DNA from: JACVRW01 sp963808545
GTDB taxonomy: Bacteria; Actinomycetota; Thermoleophilia; Solirubrobacterales; Thermoleophilaceae
Length of the DNA stretch: 64,000 nt
Assembly: GCA_963808545.1 (NCBI GenBank)
Contig: CAWEGB010000002.1
Span: 1 to 64,000 of the forward strand
Direction: 5' to 3'
In this document: one piece after another, positions 18,201 through 25,549 of the stretch
Numbering within the stretch: the first letter of the stretch is position 1
Layout: every line of letters begins with the position of its first letter
Notes under the pieces: generated by a model
Told to the model about the DNA's origin: nothing
The model's database searches: none
Seen by the model: the letters and a program-made list of their open reading frames with translations, nothing else
Position numbers and translations under genes: made by a program

Positions 18201-18824
18201 GCGGTACAGCGCCAGCATCAGCTGCGCCACCAGCCGCTCCCTGTAGGGGTACTCGCCGATCAGCGCCTTGAGCTGCCCCACCACCTCGGCATGACCACCT
18301 AGCGCCAGCTTCGCATCGATCAGCGCCTCCAAAGCGGTCGCCCGCAGGTCGTCGAGCCGGGCGATCTCGCGCTGCGCGAAGGGCTCGTAGGCCAGCTCCG
18401 CCAGCGGTGCGCCGCGCCACAGCGACAGCGCCCCCTCCAGCGCCGCAACTGCTCCCGCCGGGTGAGCCGCGGCCAGCTCGCTGCGCCCCTCGGCCACCAG
18501 CCGCTCGAAGCGCTGCGCGTCGAGGCGCTCGGGATCCAGCACCAGCTCGTAGCCGCGCTCGCGCGTCACGACCACGGCGGCGGAGCCGTTGCCGGCCTCA
18601 CCCGCCAGCGCCTTGCGCAGACGCGAGAGCTGCATCTGCACCGTCTTGGCGGCCTTCGCCGGTGGATGCTCGCCCCAGAGCTCATCGACCAGCCGTTCCG
18701 TGGTGAGCGTCTCGTTGACGTGCACCAGCAGCAACGCCAACAGCGCCCGCTGCCTGCTCCCGCCCAGCGCGACCGGCCGGCCCTCGTCGAGGACCTCGAG
18801 CGGGCCGAGTATGCGGAAGTCCAT
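15273..18824 (-). CDS. AfsR/SARP-type regulator with BTAD and STAND-like ATPase domains
   Basis: About 1183 residues. Order: OmpR-type winged helix (MDFRILGPLEVLDEGRPVAL, about 1-95), BTAD helical domain (RFERLVAEGRSELAA to GIEPGERLRELERAIL, about 100-245), then an AAA/STAND ATPase with Walker A LLVGEPGIGKSCLAE and Walker B PLVVVLDDLHAADEP. A long TPR-like helical C-terminus follows. Proteins of this type integrate a signal through the C-terminus and activate neighbouring genes, often for secondary metabolism or surface functions. I chose ATG 18824, the common MDFRILGPLEV start; earlier GTGs in frame are possible. Divergent from the repeat-protein gene. Confidence 0.9.
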   Translation of the reverse strand: MDFRILGPLEVLDEGRPVALGGSRQRALLALLLVHVNETLTTERLVDELWGEHPPAKAAKTVQMQLSRLRKALAGEAGNGSAAVVVTRERGYELVLDPERLDAQRFERLVAEGRSELAAAHPAGAVAALEGALSLWRGAPLAELAYEPFAQREIARLDDLRATALEALIDAKLALGGHAEVVGQLKALIGEYPYRERLVAQLMLALYRSERQADALQAYQDARRTLVEELGIEPGERLRELERAILAQDPELHLAAEQPAADESAVETARGALIGRDRELAELVGGLDNAFAGRGGLFLLVGEPGIGKSCLAEELIAQAKARGARVLVGRCWEAGGAPAYWPWVQSLRPYLRDTDAESLRSELREGAADLARLFPELRDLLPDLPPAPQLESEGARFRLFDSMTAFLKSAAASRPLVVVLDDLHAADEPSLLLLQFVARELRESRLLIVGAYRDVDPTLSDPLTTTVTELTREPVTRTLPLAGLGETDVARFIELAAPGSSAAELGPAVHAETEGNPLFVGEIVRLLAAERGLAEPAMTPLAIPESVREVIGRRLRHLSDDCSRLLAQASVLGREFDLDALALVSGRERGAILELLDEAIKARVASEVPGLIGRMRFAHALIQEAAYHRLSRSSRVQLHRQVGEALEVLYSSDLNAHLAELAHHFFESAAGGTSEKAIDYARRAGARAAALLAYEEAVRLYKMALEALGLDAAATAELRCELLLALADAQGRAGDDPGAKSTCLRAADLARSAQLAEMLSRAAAGYGGRFLWTHALTDERLVPLLEDGLSALGKADSVLRVQLMSRLAAALRHGPSRARRERISEEAIQIARRIGDPATLAYALAAADAALHGPHNVHRRLAAGEEIVSLVAGTGDRERLFDGHEQSFWAAWELGDPDRRAAELASMSRVADELRQPAQLWALAVAQTTLALSQGRFAEAPELIEGAAAIGERVLAWGAVATRKMQLFLLHREQRRLDDFVSEVSDHPDEFPSPLVHGAILAQVFARLERTEEAEALLHELTRRDLSNWHVDEEWLLSICLLADTCAILGDADRAAPLYELLLPYGSLNAVAVPELALDSSSRPLGILATLLGRFEEAARHFEEALRMNETMGARPSLAHTQKDYARMLLRRSSQGDQERAEKLLWRAQATYQSLGMQSDASKAAALAQTGAHAPAAPNLPHG

Positions 18825-19012
18825 GTCGGTGGGCACGCGAGCCTGTATGGCCACGGTAGAGCAGCCCCAGCCCGCTCGCCAATCCGCCGTTGCCGACCCG
18901 TTACCGCCCTGTGGCCGAAACGCAACCGGCCTGCCCCATGATCGGCACCGATGTCGCTCCACACAAACCACTGGACAGGCCGCCGAGGCGGCCACCTACA
19001 CAGGAGGCAGTA

Positions 19013-19492
19013 ATGGGCAAGGCAATCTCCGCACAGCACCCTGCAGTCGTTCTCCGCTCCCACTACAGGCACCTGCGTGCGCTGCTCGCCGTCGCGATGA
19101 TCGCCGTCGTCGGTCTCACCGCCGCCGTCGTGATCCTCGCTACCAACGACGACCGGGACACCAGCGCCAGCTCCGCCACCCAGCCAAGCGCCCCCGGCCC
19201 GACCGGCAACACCCGCTACGACGGCGGACCCGAGGAAGGCAGCCGCACCATTGTCCCCACCCGGCAGCCAAGCACCCGCTACGACGGCGGCCCCGAGGAA
19301 GGAACAGCCGCGCTCACTCAGCGCGCGGCCCCGGCGACCGTTGAGCCCGACTCCATCAAGAGCCCGCCTAGCGTGCGCTACGACGGCGGACCCGAGGAGG
19401 GGACCCGCGGGACGGTGTCCTCCAACGCGTCTTCGAACGCCGCCCCCGACACCCGCTACGACGGTGGCCCCGAGGAAGGCAGCAGGGGGTAG
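19013..19492 (+). CDS. membrane-anchored protein with four RYDGGPEEG repeats
   Basis: 159 residues, not a family I can name. ATG at 19013 has AGGAGG five bases upstream. Residues about 24-46 are one transmembrane helix (ALLAVAMIAVVGLTAAVVIL) after a basic N-terminus, so the rest faces outward. The outer part is disordered, with four copies of (T/V)RYDGGPEEG(S/T) coded at 19211, 19274, 19373 and 19451, separated by Ser/Thr/Pro/Ala-rich spacers; the last copy ends the protein. DNA of the copies is also near-identical. Its only neighbour is the divergent AfsR-like regulator. Could be a surface ligand or signal, or a multi-core peptide precursor; function unknown. Confidence 0.75.
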   Translation: MGKAISAQHPAVVLRSHYRHLRALLAVAMIAVVGLTAAVVILATNDDRDTSASSATQPSAPGPTGNTRYDGGPEEGSRTIVPTRQPSTRYDGGPEEGTAALTQRAAPATVEPDSIKSPPSVRYDGGPEEGTRGTVSSNASSNAAPDTRYDGGPEEGSRG

Positions 19493-19525
19493 CGGCCAGT
19501 AACGCTCCTCCAAAACAGACTGTGA

Positions 19526-19556
19526 CGAACGGGCTCGCCGTCGGGGGGCCCGTTCG
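19526..19556 (+). terminator. hairpin after the repeat-protein gene
   Basis: CGAACGGGC at 19526-19534 pairs perfectly with GCCCGTTCG at 19548-19556 around a 13-base loop, 34 bases after the stop codon. No T-run follows (CATTGCAA), so it would be a U-poor terminator of the kind common in GC-rich bacteria. The rest of 19557-19749 holds nothing I recognise. Confidence 0.5.
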
Positions 19557-19749
19557 CATTGCAACCTCCGGGGACGACCACGCAGCACAGCCACGGTGGC
19601 GTCGCGGCGAGCGCGCCGTTTTGGTTCGCCACGCGTGCCAGCGCCACACCTGCGGCTAGCGAACAAAGCGGAGGGGGTCCCGGAAGAAACGTCCAAATGC
19701 CGGACGCATCGTCAGGAACCCCACCTTCGTCTGGCTGGTGCACCTGGCG

Positions 19750-20151
19750 CTAGTCGGCCCACCAGTCGCGCCGGCCCTCGACGTCGTCGCGCGGAGCGTC
19801 GCCGAGATTGGGCGCGCCGATGACGAGGATCTCCAGGCCCTCCGGTCCGGCCTCGTAGCCTCGCCACGTACCGGGCGGGACGCGCACCGCGTCCCATTCC
19901 TTGAGCTCGACGATCTCGCCGTCGAGCTTCATCCGCCCGCTCCCGCGCACGACCACGTACACCTCCTCCTGCTTCCTGTGCGTGTGGCCGTACGGAAAGC
20001 GATAGCCGGGCGGGACGCGCTGATAGCTCAGGCCGGATCGCTCGAGCTCGAGCGCCTTGGTCGCCAGGCGGAACTCCAGCTCCGGCGCGCCGTCGAACCT
20101 GGACCCAACGTCCTCCAGGTCCTTCTTGAGGTTCCTGAGCGTGAACGGCAC
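19750..20151 (-). CDS. cupin-domain protein
   Basis: 133 residues forming one small beta-barrel. The first cupin motif is GYRFPYGHTHRKQEEVYVVV, with the metal-binding His-x-His and Glu, and the second is WDAVRVPPGTWRGYEAG. Single-domain cupins bind a metal and act as isomerases, oxygenases or binding proteins; the substrate cannot be inferred. The GTG start gives a normal N-terminus. Lies 10 nt downstream of the SnoaL-like gene in a leftward series. Confidence 0.75.
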   Translation of the reverse strand: MPFTLRNLKKDLEDVGSRFDGAPELEFRLATKALELERSGLSYQRVPPGYRFPYGHTHRKQEEVYVVVRGSGRMKLDGEIVELKEWDAVRVPPGTWRGYEAGPEGLEILVIGAPNLGDAPRDDVEGRRDWWAD

Positions 20152-20161
20152 GGGGGCAACC

Positions 20162-20596
20162 CTACGCTCGCTCTTCGCTCCGGGACTCGTGGTCGACCGA
20201 CTCGACGCCGGCTGCCTGGGCCGCCTCCTCGTAGCTGGCGCAGGCCCGGTGCAGATCGATGAGGCCGTCGCGCAGGCCGATCACCCAGCAGCAGGCTGGA
20301 TCGTCTTCGGCCCCGCTCGAGCGCCCCCGTACACGACAATGTCCGACCACCAGGACACGGTCGCCCAGATCGTGGAACTGGTCGCCCTGAGGCTCGAGCA
20401 CGTCCCACAGGTCGTGGGCCTCCTGCATGTAGGCCAGGACGCCCTCGTGACCCCTGTATCCCCCCGTTTCGATGCGAGTGCCGGTCAACGGGAGCAGCTC
20501 GATCTCCGGGTGATAGAGCTGTAGCAGCGCGTCCACGTCCCAGGCGGCGACAGCCGCGAAGGAGCGCCTCACGAGCTCGATGTTGCTGGACACCAC
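20162..20596 (-). CDS. SnoaL-like (NTF2-fold) protein
   Basis: 144 residues with the cone-shaped NTF2/SnoaL pattern: NIELVRRSFAAVAAWDVDALLQLYHPEIEL, then FHDLGDRVLVVGHCRVRGRSSG and a C-terminal strand WVIGLRDGLIDLHRACAS. Many such proteins are polyketide cyclases or limonene-epoxide-hydrolase-like enzymes, others only bind ligands. Co-directional with the cupin and the FMN dehydrogenases. Confidence 0.75.
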   Translation of the reverse strand: MVSSNIELVRRSFAAVAAWDVDALLQLYHPEIELLPLTGTRIETGGYRGHEGVLAYMQEAHDLWDVLEPQGDQFHDLGDRVLVVGHCRVRGRSSGAEDDPACCWVIGLRDGLIDLHRACASYEEAAQAAGVESVDHESRSEERA

Positions 20597-20604
20597 GTCC
20601 GGCT

Positions 20605-21756
20605 TCAGCCCTTCCGCGACAGCGAGCCGGGGCCGAGATCCTGCGGGGTCGCATAGCCCGCGTTGCCGAGCGTGAGATCCAGTTCGGCCAGAAGGGTCCG
20701 CAGGACGTGCCTGACTCCCTCTGGTCCGTCCAGTGCCAGGCCGTACACGTAGGGACGGCCGACGAGGAGGGCGTCCGCTCCCAGGGCCAGGGCCTTGAAG
20801 GCGTCCGGGCCGGTCCGCACGCCGGATTCGAACAGCACGCTCAGCCGTCGTCCGGCCGCTCGCACGATCGCCGGCAGGACATCGAGTGATCCCCGCGATC
20901 CGCCTCTTCGCCTCCCGTGGTTGGAGACCACGATGCCGTCGACACCGCTCCGCGCCGCCCGCCGCGCATCCTCGACCGACCGGATTCCCCTGAGCAGGAT
21001 CGGCCCGTCCCAGCTCTGCCGAACGCGGGGCAGCCGCGCCCAGGCCGGGTCGGAGCTCGGAAGCGTGACGACGAGATGGGTGTAGCCGGCGGCGCGAGCG
21101 CGCTGAAGCAGGCTCACGTCCAGCCGGCCCTTCGGCGGCCAGTCGATCTCGAACCAGCGCGACCCTGCTCCATTGGCCGTGGCCACCTCTTCCAGCGAGC
21201 GACTGGACTCAGCGGCTTGGATGTAGGTGAGCTCGAGGCCTGCGGCAGCACGAGCGCTTCCCAACTCCCCGTCGGCGTGGGCCAGGTCCTGGCGCCCCAC
21301 CGGGGCGAAGACGACCGGGGCGGGCATCGGGACCCCGAGGACGGTGGTGGACAGATCGCGCACGGTGTGGTCGCGGAACATCCGCGGGACGATCCGCCAG
21401 TCGCTCAGAGCTCGGGCGTTCGCGCGCACGGTCGCGCGTCCGCCGGCGTCGGCCAGGAGATACCTCTCGGCCCGCGGGCTCAGCACGGCGGCCGCCTCGG
21501 CCTCCAGGCGGGAGAGGTTGGTGGTGACCTTCGGAGCCGTGCCCGCGGTCATTCCGTTGATGTAGATCTCGGACTGATAGCCCGAATAGGCGGGGCCGGC
21601 CTGGGCGCCGGTGGCCACGGGGCCACCGCCCGTGGCCGCGGCGCCGGTGCTCGCGGTCGTCGAGCCGCTGGAAGCGAACGCCTGCGGGGCGAGCACGGTC
21701 ACGGCCGCGGCGGATCCGATCGAGCCGATGAACTGACGGCGAGTGCGGTCGGGCAT
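20605..21756 (-). CDS. Tat-exported FMN-dependent 2-hydroxy-acid dehydrogenase-like protein with altered active site
   Basis: 383 residues. The N-terminus has a twin-arginine signal (RTRRQFIGSIGSAAAVTVL) and a Ser/Thr/Gly-rich linker to about 65. The rest is the (beta/alpha)8 flavoprotein fold of lactate/glycolate oxidases (TTVLGVPMPAPVVFAPVG, VDGIVVSNHG, ALGADALLVGRPYVYGLAL). The catalytic block, NHGGRQ in the neighbouring paralogue, reads NHGRRR here: the His stays but the conserved Gly and Gln are replaced. About 50 residues of the central loop are also missing compared with the paralogue. It may be an exported enzyme with a different substrate or a non-catalytic flavin protein. One base separates it from the upstream paralogue. 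Confidence 0.8.
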   Translation of the reverse strand: MPDRTRRQFIGSIGSAAAVTVLAPQAFASSGSTTASTGAAATGGGPVATGAQAGPAYSGYQSEIYINGMTAGTAPKVTTNLSRLEAEAAAVLSPRAERYLLADAGGRATVRANARALSDWRIVPRMFRDHTVRDLSTTVLGVPMPAPVVFAPVGRQDLAHADGELGSARAAAGLELTYIQAAESSRSLEEVATANGAGSRWFEIDWPPKGRLDVSLLQRARAAGYTHLVVTLPSSDPAWARLPRVRQSWDGPILLRGIRSVEDARRAARSGVDGIVVSNHGRRRGGSRGSLDVLPAIVRAAGRRLSVLFESGVRTGPDAFKALALGADALLVGRPYVYGLALDGPEGVRHVLRTLLAELDLTLGNAGYATPQDLGPGSLSRKG

Positions 21757-21757
21757 G

Positions 21758-22870
21758 TCAGCGGACCTCCGCGAGCGACTCCCGGCTGAGGCCCTTGTGG
21801 CTGGCGTAGCCGGCCCGGGCCAGCGTTCGGTCGAGCTCGGCCAGCAGCGTCCGCATCACGTGCTTCGTACCGCCTCTCCCGCCCAGAGCCAGGCCGTAGA
21901 GGTAGGGGCGGCCGATGAGAACCGCGTCCGCGCCCAGGGCAAGCGCCTTGTAGGCATCGCGGCCGGTGCGGATGCCGGAATCGAACAGGACGCTGAGCCG
22001 ATTGCCCACTGCCTCCACGATCTTCGGCAGGGCGTCGAGTGAGGCGACCGCGCCGTCCACCTGCCGGCCGCCGTGGTTCGAGACCACGATGCCGTCGATG
22101 CCGTTCTTGGCCGCACGTCTCGCGTCCGGGACCGACTGGATACCTTTGAGCAGGATCGGCCCGTCCCAGTTGGCACGAATCAGCGGCAACTGATCCCAGC
22201 TCAGTCCGGGATTGGGAAATACGGTGCTGAAGGCGATTCCCGCGCCGATCGGATCCTCGCTCGCGGGTCTCGTGAGACGACGTCGAAACACCGGGTCGCT
22301 CGTGTAGTTGGCGATGCCCATGTTGGCCAGGAACGGCAGGTAGCCGCGGTCGAGGTCGAGTGGCCGCCAGCCCAACAGGGTCGTGTCGAGCGTGATCACG
22401 AGGTGGCTGTAGCCGGCGCTTCGCGCTCGCCTCAGGAAGCTGACGCAGAGCTCATCGTCGTTCGGCCAGTAGAGCTGATACCAGCGCGACCCCTTCCCAT
22501 TGGCCGCCGCGACCTCCTCCATGGAGTAGCTCCCCTGAGTCGAATGGAGATAGGTGAGCTTCAGCTCAGCGGCGGCGCGGGCCGTGGCCAGCTCTCCCCG
22601 AGGGTGAGCCAGCGTCTGCACGCCCACAGGGGCGAACAGCACCGGAGCGGGCATGCGGGTGCCGAGGATCGTCGTTGACAGGTCCCGCTTCGCGTCGCTG
22701 CGTGCCCGGCCCTTTCTCGGGACGATCCGCCACTGCCGGAACGCCCTGGCGTTCGCACGCGTGGTGTCTCTATCGCCGGCCCCGGCCAGGATGTAGCCCA
22801 GGGCCTCGGGCTCGAGCACCTTCGCGGCCTGCCTCTCCAGCTTGGACAGATCGCTGGTGATGCGTGACAT
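21758..22870 (-). CDS. FMN-dependent alpha-hydroxy acid dehydrogenase (lactate oxidase/monooxygenase-like)
   Basis: 370 residues, cytoplasmic. The family signatures are complete: TTILGTRMPAPVLFAPVGVQ (FMN phosphate region), WYQLYWPNDD, and the catalytic block GIDGIVVSNHGGRQVDGAVA with the proton-abstracting His and substrate-binding Arg, then LFDSGIRTGRDAYKALALGAD for FMN phosphate. The long loop with LANMGIANYTSDPVF resembles lactate 2-monooxygenase. Oxidises an L-2-hydroxy acid such as lactate. The ATG at 22870 gives the usual N-terminus. Probably an ancestor-type copy of the exported paralogue just downstream. Confidence 0.85.
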   Translation of the reverse strand: MSRITSDLSKLERQAAKVLEPEALGYILAGAGDRDTTRANARAFRQWRIVPRKGRARSDAKRDLSTTILGTRMPAPVLFAPVGVQTLAHPRGELATARAAAELKLTYLHSTQGSYSMEEVAAANGKGSRWYQLYWPNDDELCVSFLRRARSAGYSHLVITLDTTLLGWRPLDLDRGYLPFLANMGIANYTSDPVFRRRLTRPASEDPIGAGIAFSTVFPNPGLSWDQLPLIRANWDGPILLKGIQSVPDARRAAKNGIDGIVVSNHGGRQVDGAVASLDALPKIVEAVGNRLSVLFDSGIRTGRDAYKALALGADAVLIGRPYLYGLALGGRGGTKHVMRTLLAELDRTLARAGYASHKGLSRESLAEVR

Positions 22871-22927
22871 CGCCGCCACCGTACCGGCTGATTCACTTTG
22901 GAAGCACCGCCCCGAGGAAAGGATCGG

Positions 22928-23215
22928 ATGACAGAGGCCACCGGCGCCGTCAGCGAGGACAACGACCGCGTCCGCATCACCACCTGGACGTTCGAGACCG
23001 CCGGGGCCGCCACCGGCCGGCATCGGCACGAGTTCGACTACATCGTGGTGCCGGTGACGGGCGGCACGTTCACGGTCACCGACGCGGACGGCAACGCGCT
23101 GGAGAGGCATCAGGTGGCGGGCGAGCCCTATCTCGGGACGGAGGGCACCGACCACGACGTGGTCAACAACTCCGACCGCGAGGCGGTCTTCGTCGAGATC
23201 GAGCTGAAGCGCTGA
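22928..23215 (+). CDS. small cupin-domain protein
   Basis: 95 residues with one cupin barrel: GRHRHEFDYIVVPVTGGTF (two His and a Glu/Asp as likely metal ligands), then GTDHDVVNNSDREAVFVEIE. ATG 22928 has GAGGAAAGG five bases upstream, preferred over an earlier in-frame start. The stop overlaps a CTG that begins the next gene. Divergent from the FMN dehydrogenase. Confidence 0.75.
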   Translation: MTEATGAVSEDNDRVRITTWTFETAGAATGRHRHEFDYIVVPVTGGTFTVTDADGNALERHQVAGEPYLGTEGTDHDVVNNSDREAVFVEIELKR

Positions 23216-23538
23216 CCGGCAAGTCGATCGCCCTGTTCGTCGCCGCCGCGATCGCGGAGATCGGCGGCGCCTACCTCGTCTGGGTGGCGATCCGCGACGA
23301 CAAGGGCCTGATGGTCGGTCTGCTGGGCGCGCTCAGCCTCGTGATCTACGGGGTGGTCGCCGCCCTTCAGCCCGAGAACGAGTTCGGGCGGGTGCTCGCC
23401 GCGTACGGAGGCGTGTTCATCGTCGGCTCGATGGCCTGGGGCGTGGCCTTCGACAGCTTTCGGCCCGACCGCTACGACTTCGGCGGAGCGGCGATATGCC
23501 TGATCGGCGTCGCGGTGATCATGTACGCGCCCCGATAG
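23212..23538 (+). CDS. YnfA/UPF0060-type small membrane protein
   Basis: 108 residues with four transmembrane helices, matching the UPF0060/YnfA family (related to small multidrug-resistance transporters) along its length: FVAAAIAEIGGAYLVWVAI, LQPENEFGRVLAAYGGVFIV and YDFGGAAICLIGVAVIM. No ATG, GTG or TTG exists before the first helix. The family alignment needs a start just before TGKSIALF, which is the CTG overlapping the cupin stop (CTGA). Confidence 0.75.
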   Translation: MTGKSIALFVAAAIAEIGGAYLVWVAIRDDKGLMVGLLGALSLVIYGVVAALQPENEFGRVLAAYGGVFIVGSMAWGVAFDSFRPDRYDFGGAAICLIGVAVIMYAPR

Positions 23539-23540
23539 CC

Positions 23541-24512
23541 CTAGGCGTCCGGCTCCGCCTCGAACTCGAGGCGGCCCTCCATCGGCATCATGGCCGAGAG
23601 GAGCGGGGAGGGCGCGTCGGGATCGTCCTGGTCGCAGACGAAGGTGAAGTCGAGCACGCCGGTGTCCATCGCTGCGTGCACACCCTCCACCTTCCAGCGG
23701 CGGTCGATCGCGCGGAGCCGGTGGACGGTGCCGTCGGCTTCCAGCGTCCCGACCACCGATCCCCGGATCGCGCCGCCCTCCGCCTCGGCCGACGCCGTGA
23801 ACACGAGCAGCCTGTCTGCGATCGGGGTGGCGTCGCTGAACGTGAGCTCGACCTCGTCGATCGACCCGAGGTCGTAGGCGCGCACGTTCTCCAGCTCGTG
23901 GGCGTCGATCCGCAGGTCGCGCCGCAGGGACTCCATCACCTCGTCGAGCGAGAGCTCGGCCACCAGGTTGGGGCCGGGGTTGCCGCGCTGAAGCAGCCAC
24001 AGCTGATCGCCCATTGCCGCGGCGCCCTCCACGTTCAGCTCGTCCACGTGCTCACGCAGGAGCTCGTAGACGGGGTGCAGGTCGATCTCTCGGGGATCCT
24101 CGGCCAGCGATCCGTCCGGCCCGAGCGCGCACACGAATCCGCGGTCGCGGTTAGGTCCCGAGCCCGATCCGAGGCCGAGGAGGGCTCCGTACGGGTGGTC
24201 TTCGAACGGAGGCAACAGAGTCAGCGCCTCGAGGTCTGGCTTCTCGTCGGAGCGCTCCTCGTGGTCGCTCGGCAGATCCCCCTCGAGAACCCTGAGGAGC
24301 CGGCCCGGCTCGCCCGACGAGAGCGTGAAGACCCCGAGATGCAGCTCGTCGTCGCCGATCACGTAGACGAAGTCGCCGCGCCGCACCACTCCGCTGGCGG
24401 CGCTCAGATGCGCCGGGCGCCCGGGACCTGAGGGCTTGTCGACGTCTAGGTCGCGCAGATGGCGGAGCTCGAGTGGAGGGAGGTCCTCGGGGCTCGCCGA
24501 CTCGCGCTTCAC
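23541..24512 (-). CDS. conserved hypothetical protein, probably beta-propeller/phytase-like
   Basis: About 323 residues, without signal peptide or transmembrane helix. Repeated beta-rich segments with Gly-Asp turns (SAASGVVRRGDFVYVIGDDE, LWLLQRGNPGPNL, VEGVHAAMDTGVLDFTFVCD) resemble SdiA-regulated/phytase-like propellers, but I cannot assign a family firmly. I chose GTG 24512; the reading upstream is Ser/Arg-rich and lies under the divergent oxidoreductase gene. Convergent with the YnfA-like gene. Confidence 0.6.
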   Translation of the reverse strand: MKRESASPEDLPPLELRHLRDLDVDKPSGPGRPAHLSAASGVVRRGDFVYVIGDDELHLGVFTLSSGEPGRLLRVLEGDLPSDHEERSDEKPDLEALTLLPPFEDHPYGALLGLGSGSGPNRDRGFVCALGPDGSLAEDPREIDLHPVYELLREHVDELNVEGAAAMGDQLWLLQRGNPGPNLVAELSLDEVMESLRRDLRIDAHELENVRAYDLGSIDEVELTFSDATPIADRLLVFTASAEAEGGAIRGSVVGTLEADGTVHRLRAIDRRWKVEGVHAAMDTGVLDFTFVCDQDDPDAPSPLLSAMMPMEGRLEFEAEPDA

Positions 24513-24586
24513 CTGACTTGGGTGCCCGCCTGCCGCTTCGGCCAAACCGTGACTGCTGTGGCGGGCAACCGGGTAGGCACGAGTCC

Positions 24587-25549
24587 GTGCCCGCGATCGG
24601 TCTGCACTGCTCACATGAGCAGATTCCACCCAGCCGCCTGCTCGGGCATGCAAAGCACGCCGAGGCGGCGGGCTTCGAGGCGATCATGTCTTCGGATCAC
24701 TTTTCGCCGTGGAGCGAGCGGCAGGGCGAGTCGGGCTTCGCCTGGTCGTGGTTGGGCGCAGCGATGGGCGCCACCGAGCTGCCGTTCGGGGTGGTCAATG
24801 CGCCGGGCCAGCGCTACCACCCGGCGATCGTCGCCCAGGCCGCCGCGACCCTGGGTGAGATGTTTCCCGGCCGCCTGTGGGTGGCGCTCGGGACCGGCGA
24901 GGCGTCGAACGAGCACATCACCGGCGACCCGTGGCCCGACAAGGCGACACGCAACGCTCGTCTGCGCGAATGCGTGGACATCATTCGGGCGCTCTTCGCC
25001 GGGGAAACCGTCTCCCACGACGGGCTCGTGCAGGTCGACCGGGCGAAGCTGCACACGTTGCCGCGGCTGTCGCCGCCGCTGATCGGCCCGGCGATCAGCG
25101 TCGATACCGCGAGCTGGGTGGGCGAATGGGCGGACGGCCTGGCCACGGTGAACCAACCGCCGGCAAAGCTCGAGGAGATGATCGCGGCCTTTCGCTCCAA
25201 CGGCGGCCAGGGGAAGCGGCTGGTGCTGCAGGTGCATCTCTCGTGGGCACCGAGCGAGGAGGAGGCGCTGCGCGTGGCCCACGACCAGTGGCGCTCGAAC
25301 GTCTTCCCACCGCCGACGTGCTGGGATCTGGAGACGGTCGAGGACTTCGACCGCCTCGCGCGGGACGTCACCACCGACCAGGTCCGCGAGGTCGTCCTCG
25401 TCTCAGCCGACCTCGCGCGGCACACCGCCTGGCTCCAGGAGCTGGCGGCGCTCGGGTTCGACGAAATCAACCTCCACCACGTCGGCGAGGATCTCACCGC
25501 GTTCATCGAGGCTTTCGGCGAGCACGTGGTGCCCGAGCTGTCCACATGA
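24587..25549 (+). CDS. luciferase-like flavin oxidoreductase (TIGR03885-like, non-F420)
   Basis: 320 residues with the luciferase-like TIM barrel. IGLHCSHEQIPPSRLLGHAK, SDHFSPWSERQGESGFAWSW and PGRLWVALGTGEASNEH match the subgroup predicted to use FMN rather than F420. It probably catalyses a flavin-dependent oxidation of unknown substrate. The GTG start directly precedes the first strand. The stop overlaps the next start (ATGA), so it is coupled to the GH13 gene; an enzyme of sugar metabolism or stress protection would fit. Confidence 0.8.
   Translation: MPAIGLHCSHEQIPPSRLLGHAKHAEAAGFEAIMSSDHFSPWSERQGESGFAWSWLGAAMGATELPFGVVNAPGQRYHPAIVAQAAATLGEMFPGRLWVALGTGEASNEHITGDPWPDKATRNARLRECVDIIRALFAGETVSHDGLVQVDRAKLHTLPRLSPPLIGPAISVDTASWVGEWADGLATVNQPPAKLEEMIAAFRSNGGQGKRLVLQVHLSWAPSEEEALRVAHDQWRSNVFPPPTCWDLETVEDFDRLARDVTTDQVREVVLVSADLARHTAWLQELAALGFDEINLHHVGEDLTAFIEAFGEHVVPELST

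Noticed and set aside
18977..18993. Small GGCCGCC/GGCGGCC hairpin before the repeat-protein gene
   Set aside because: Seven-base G/C stem with a two-base loop is common by chance here and has no clear role.
19557..19749. Open frames between the RYDGGPEEG gene and the cupin gene
   Set aside because: Short, no start signal or family-like sequence; treated as non-coding.
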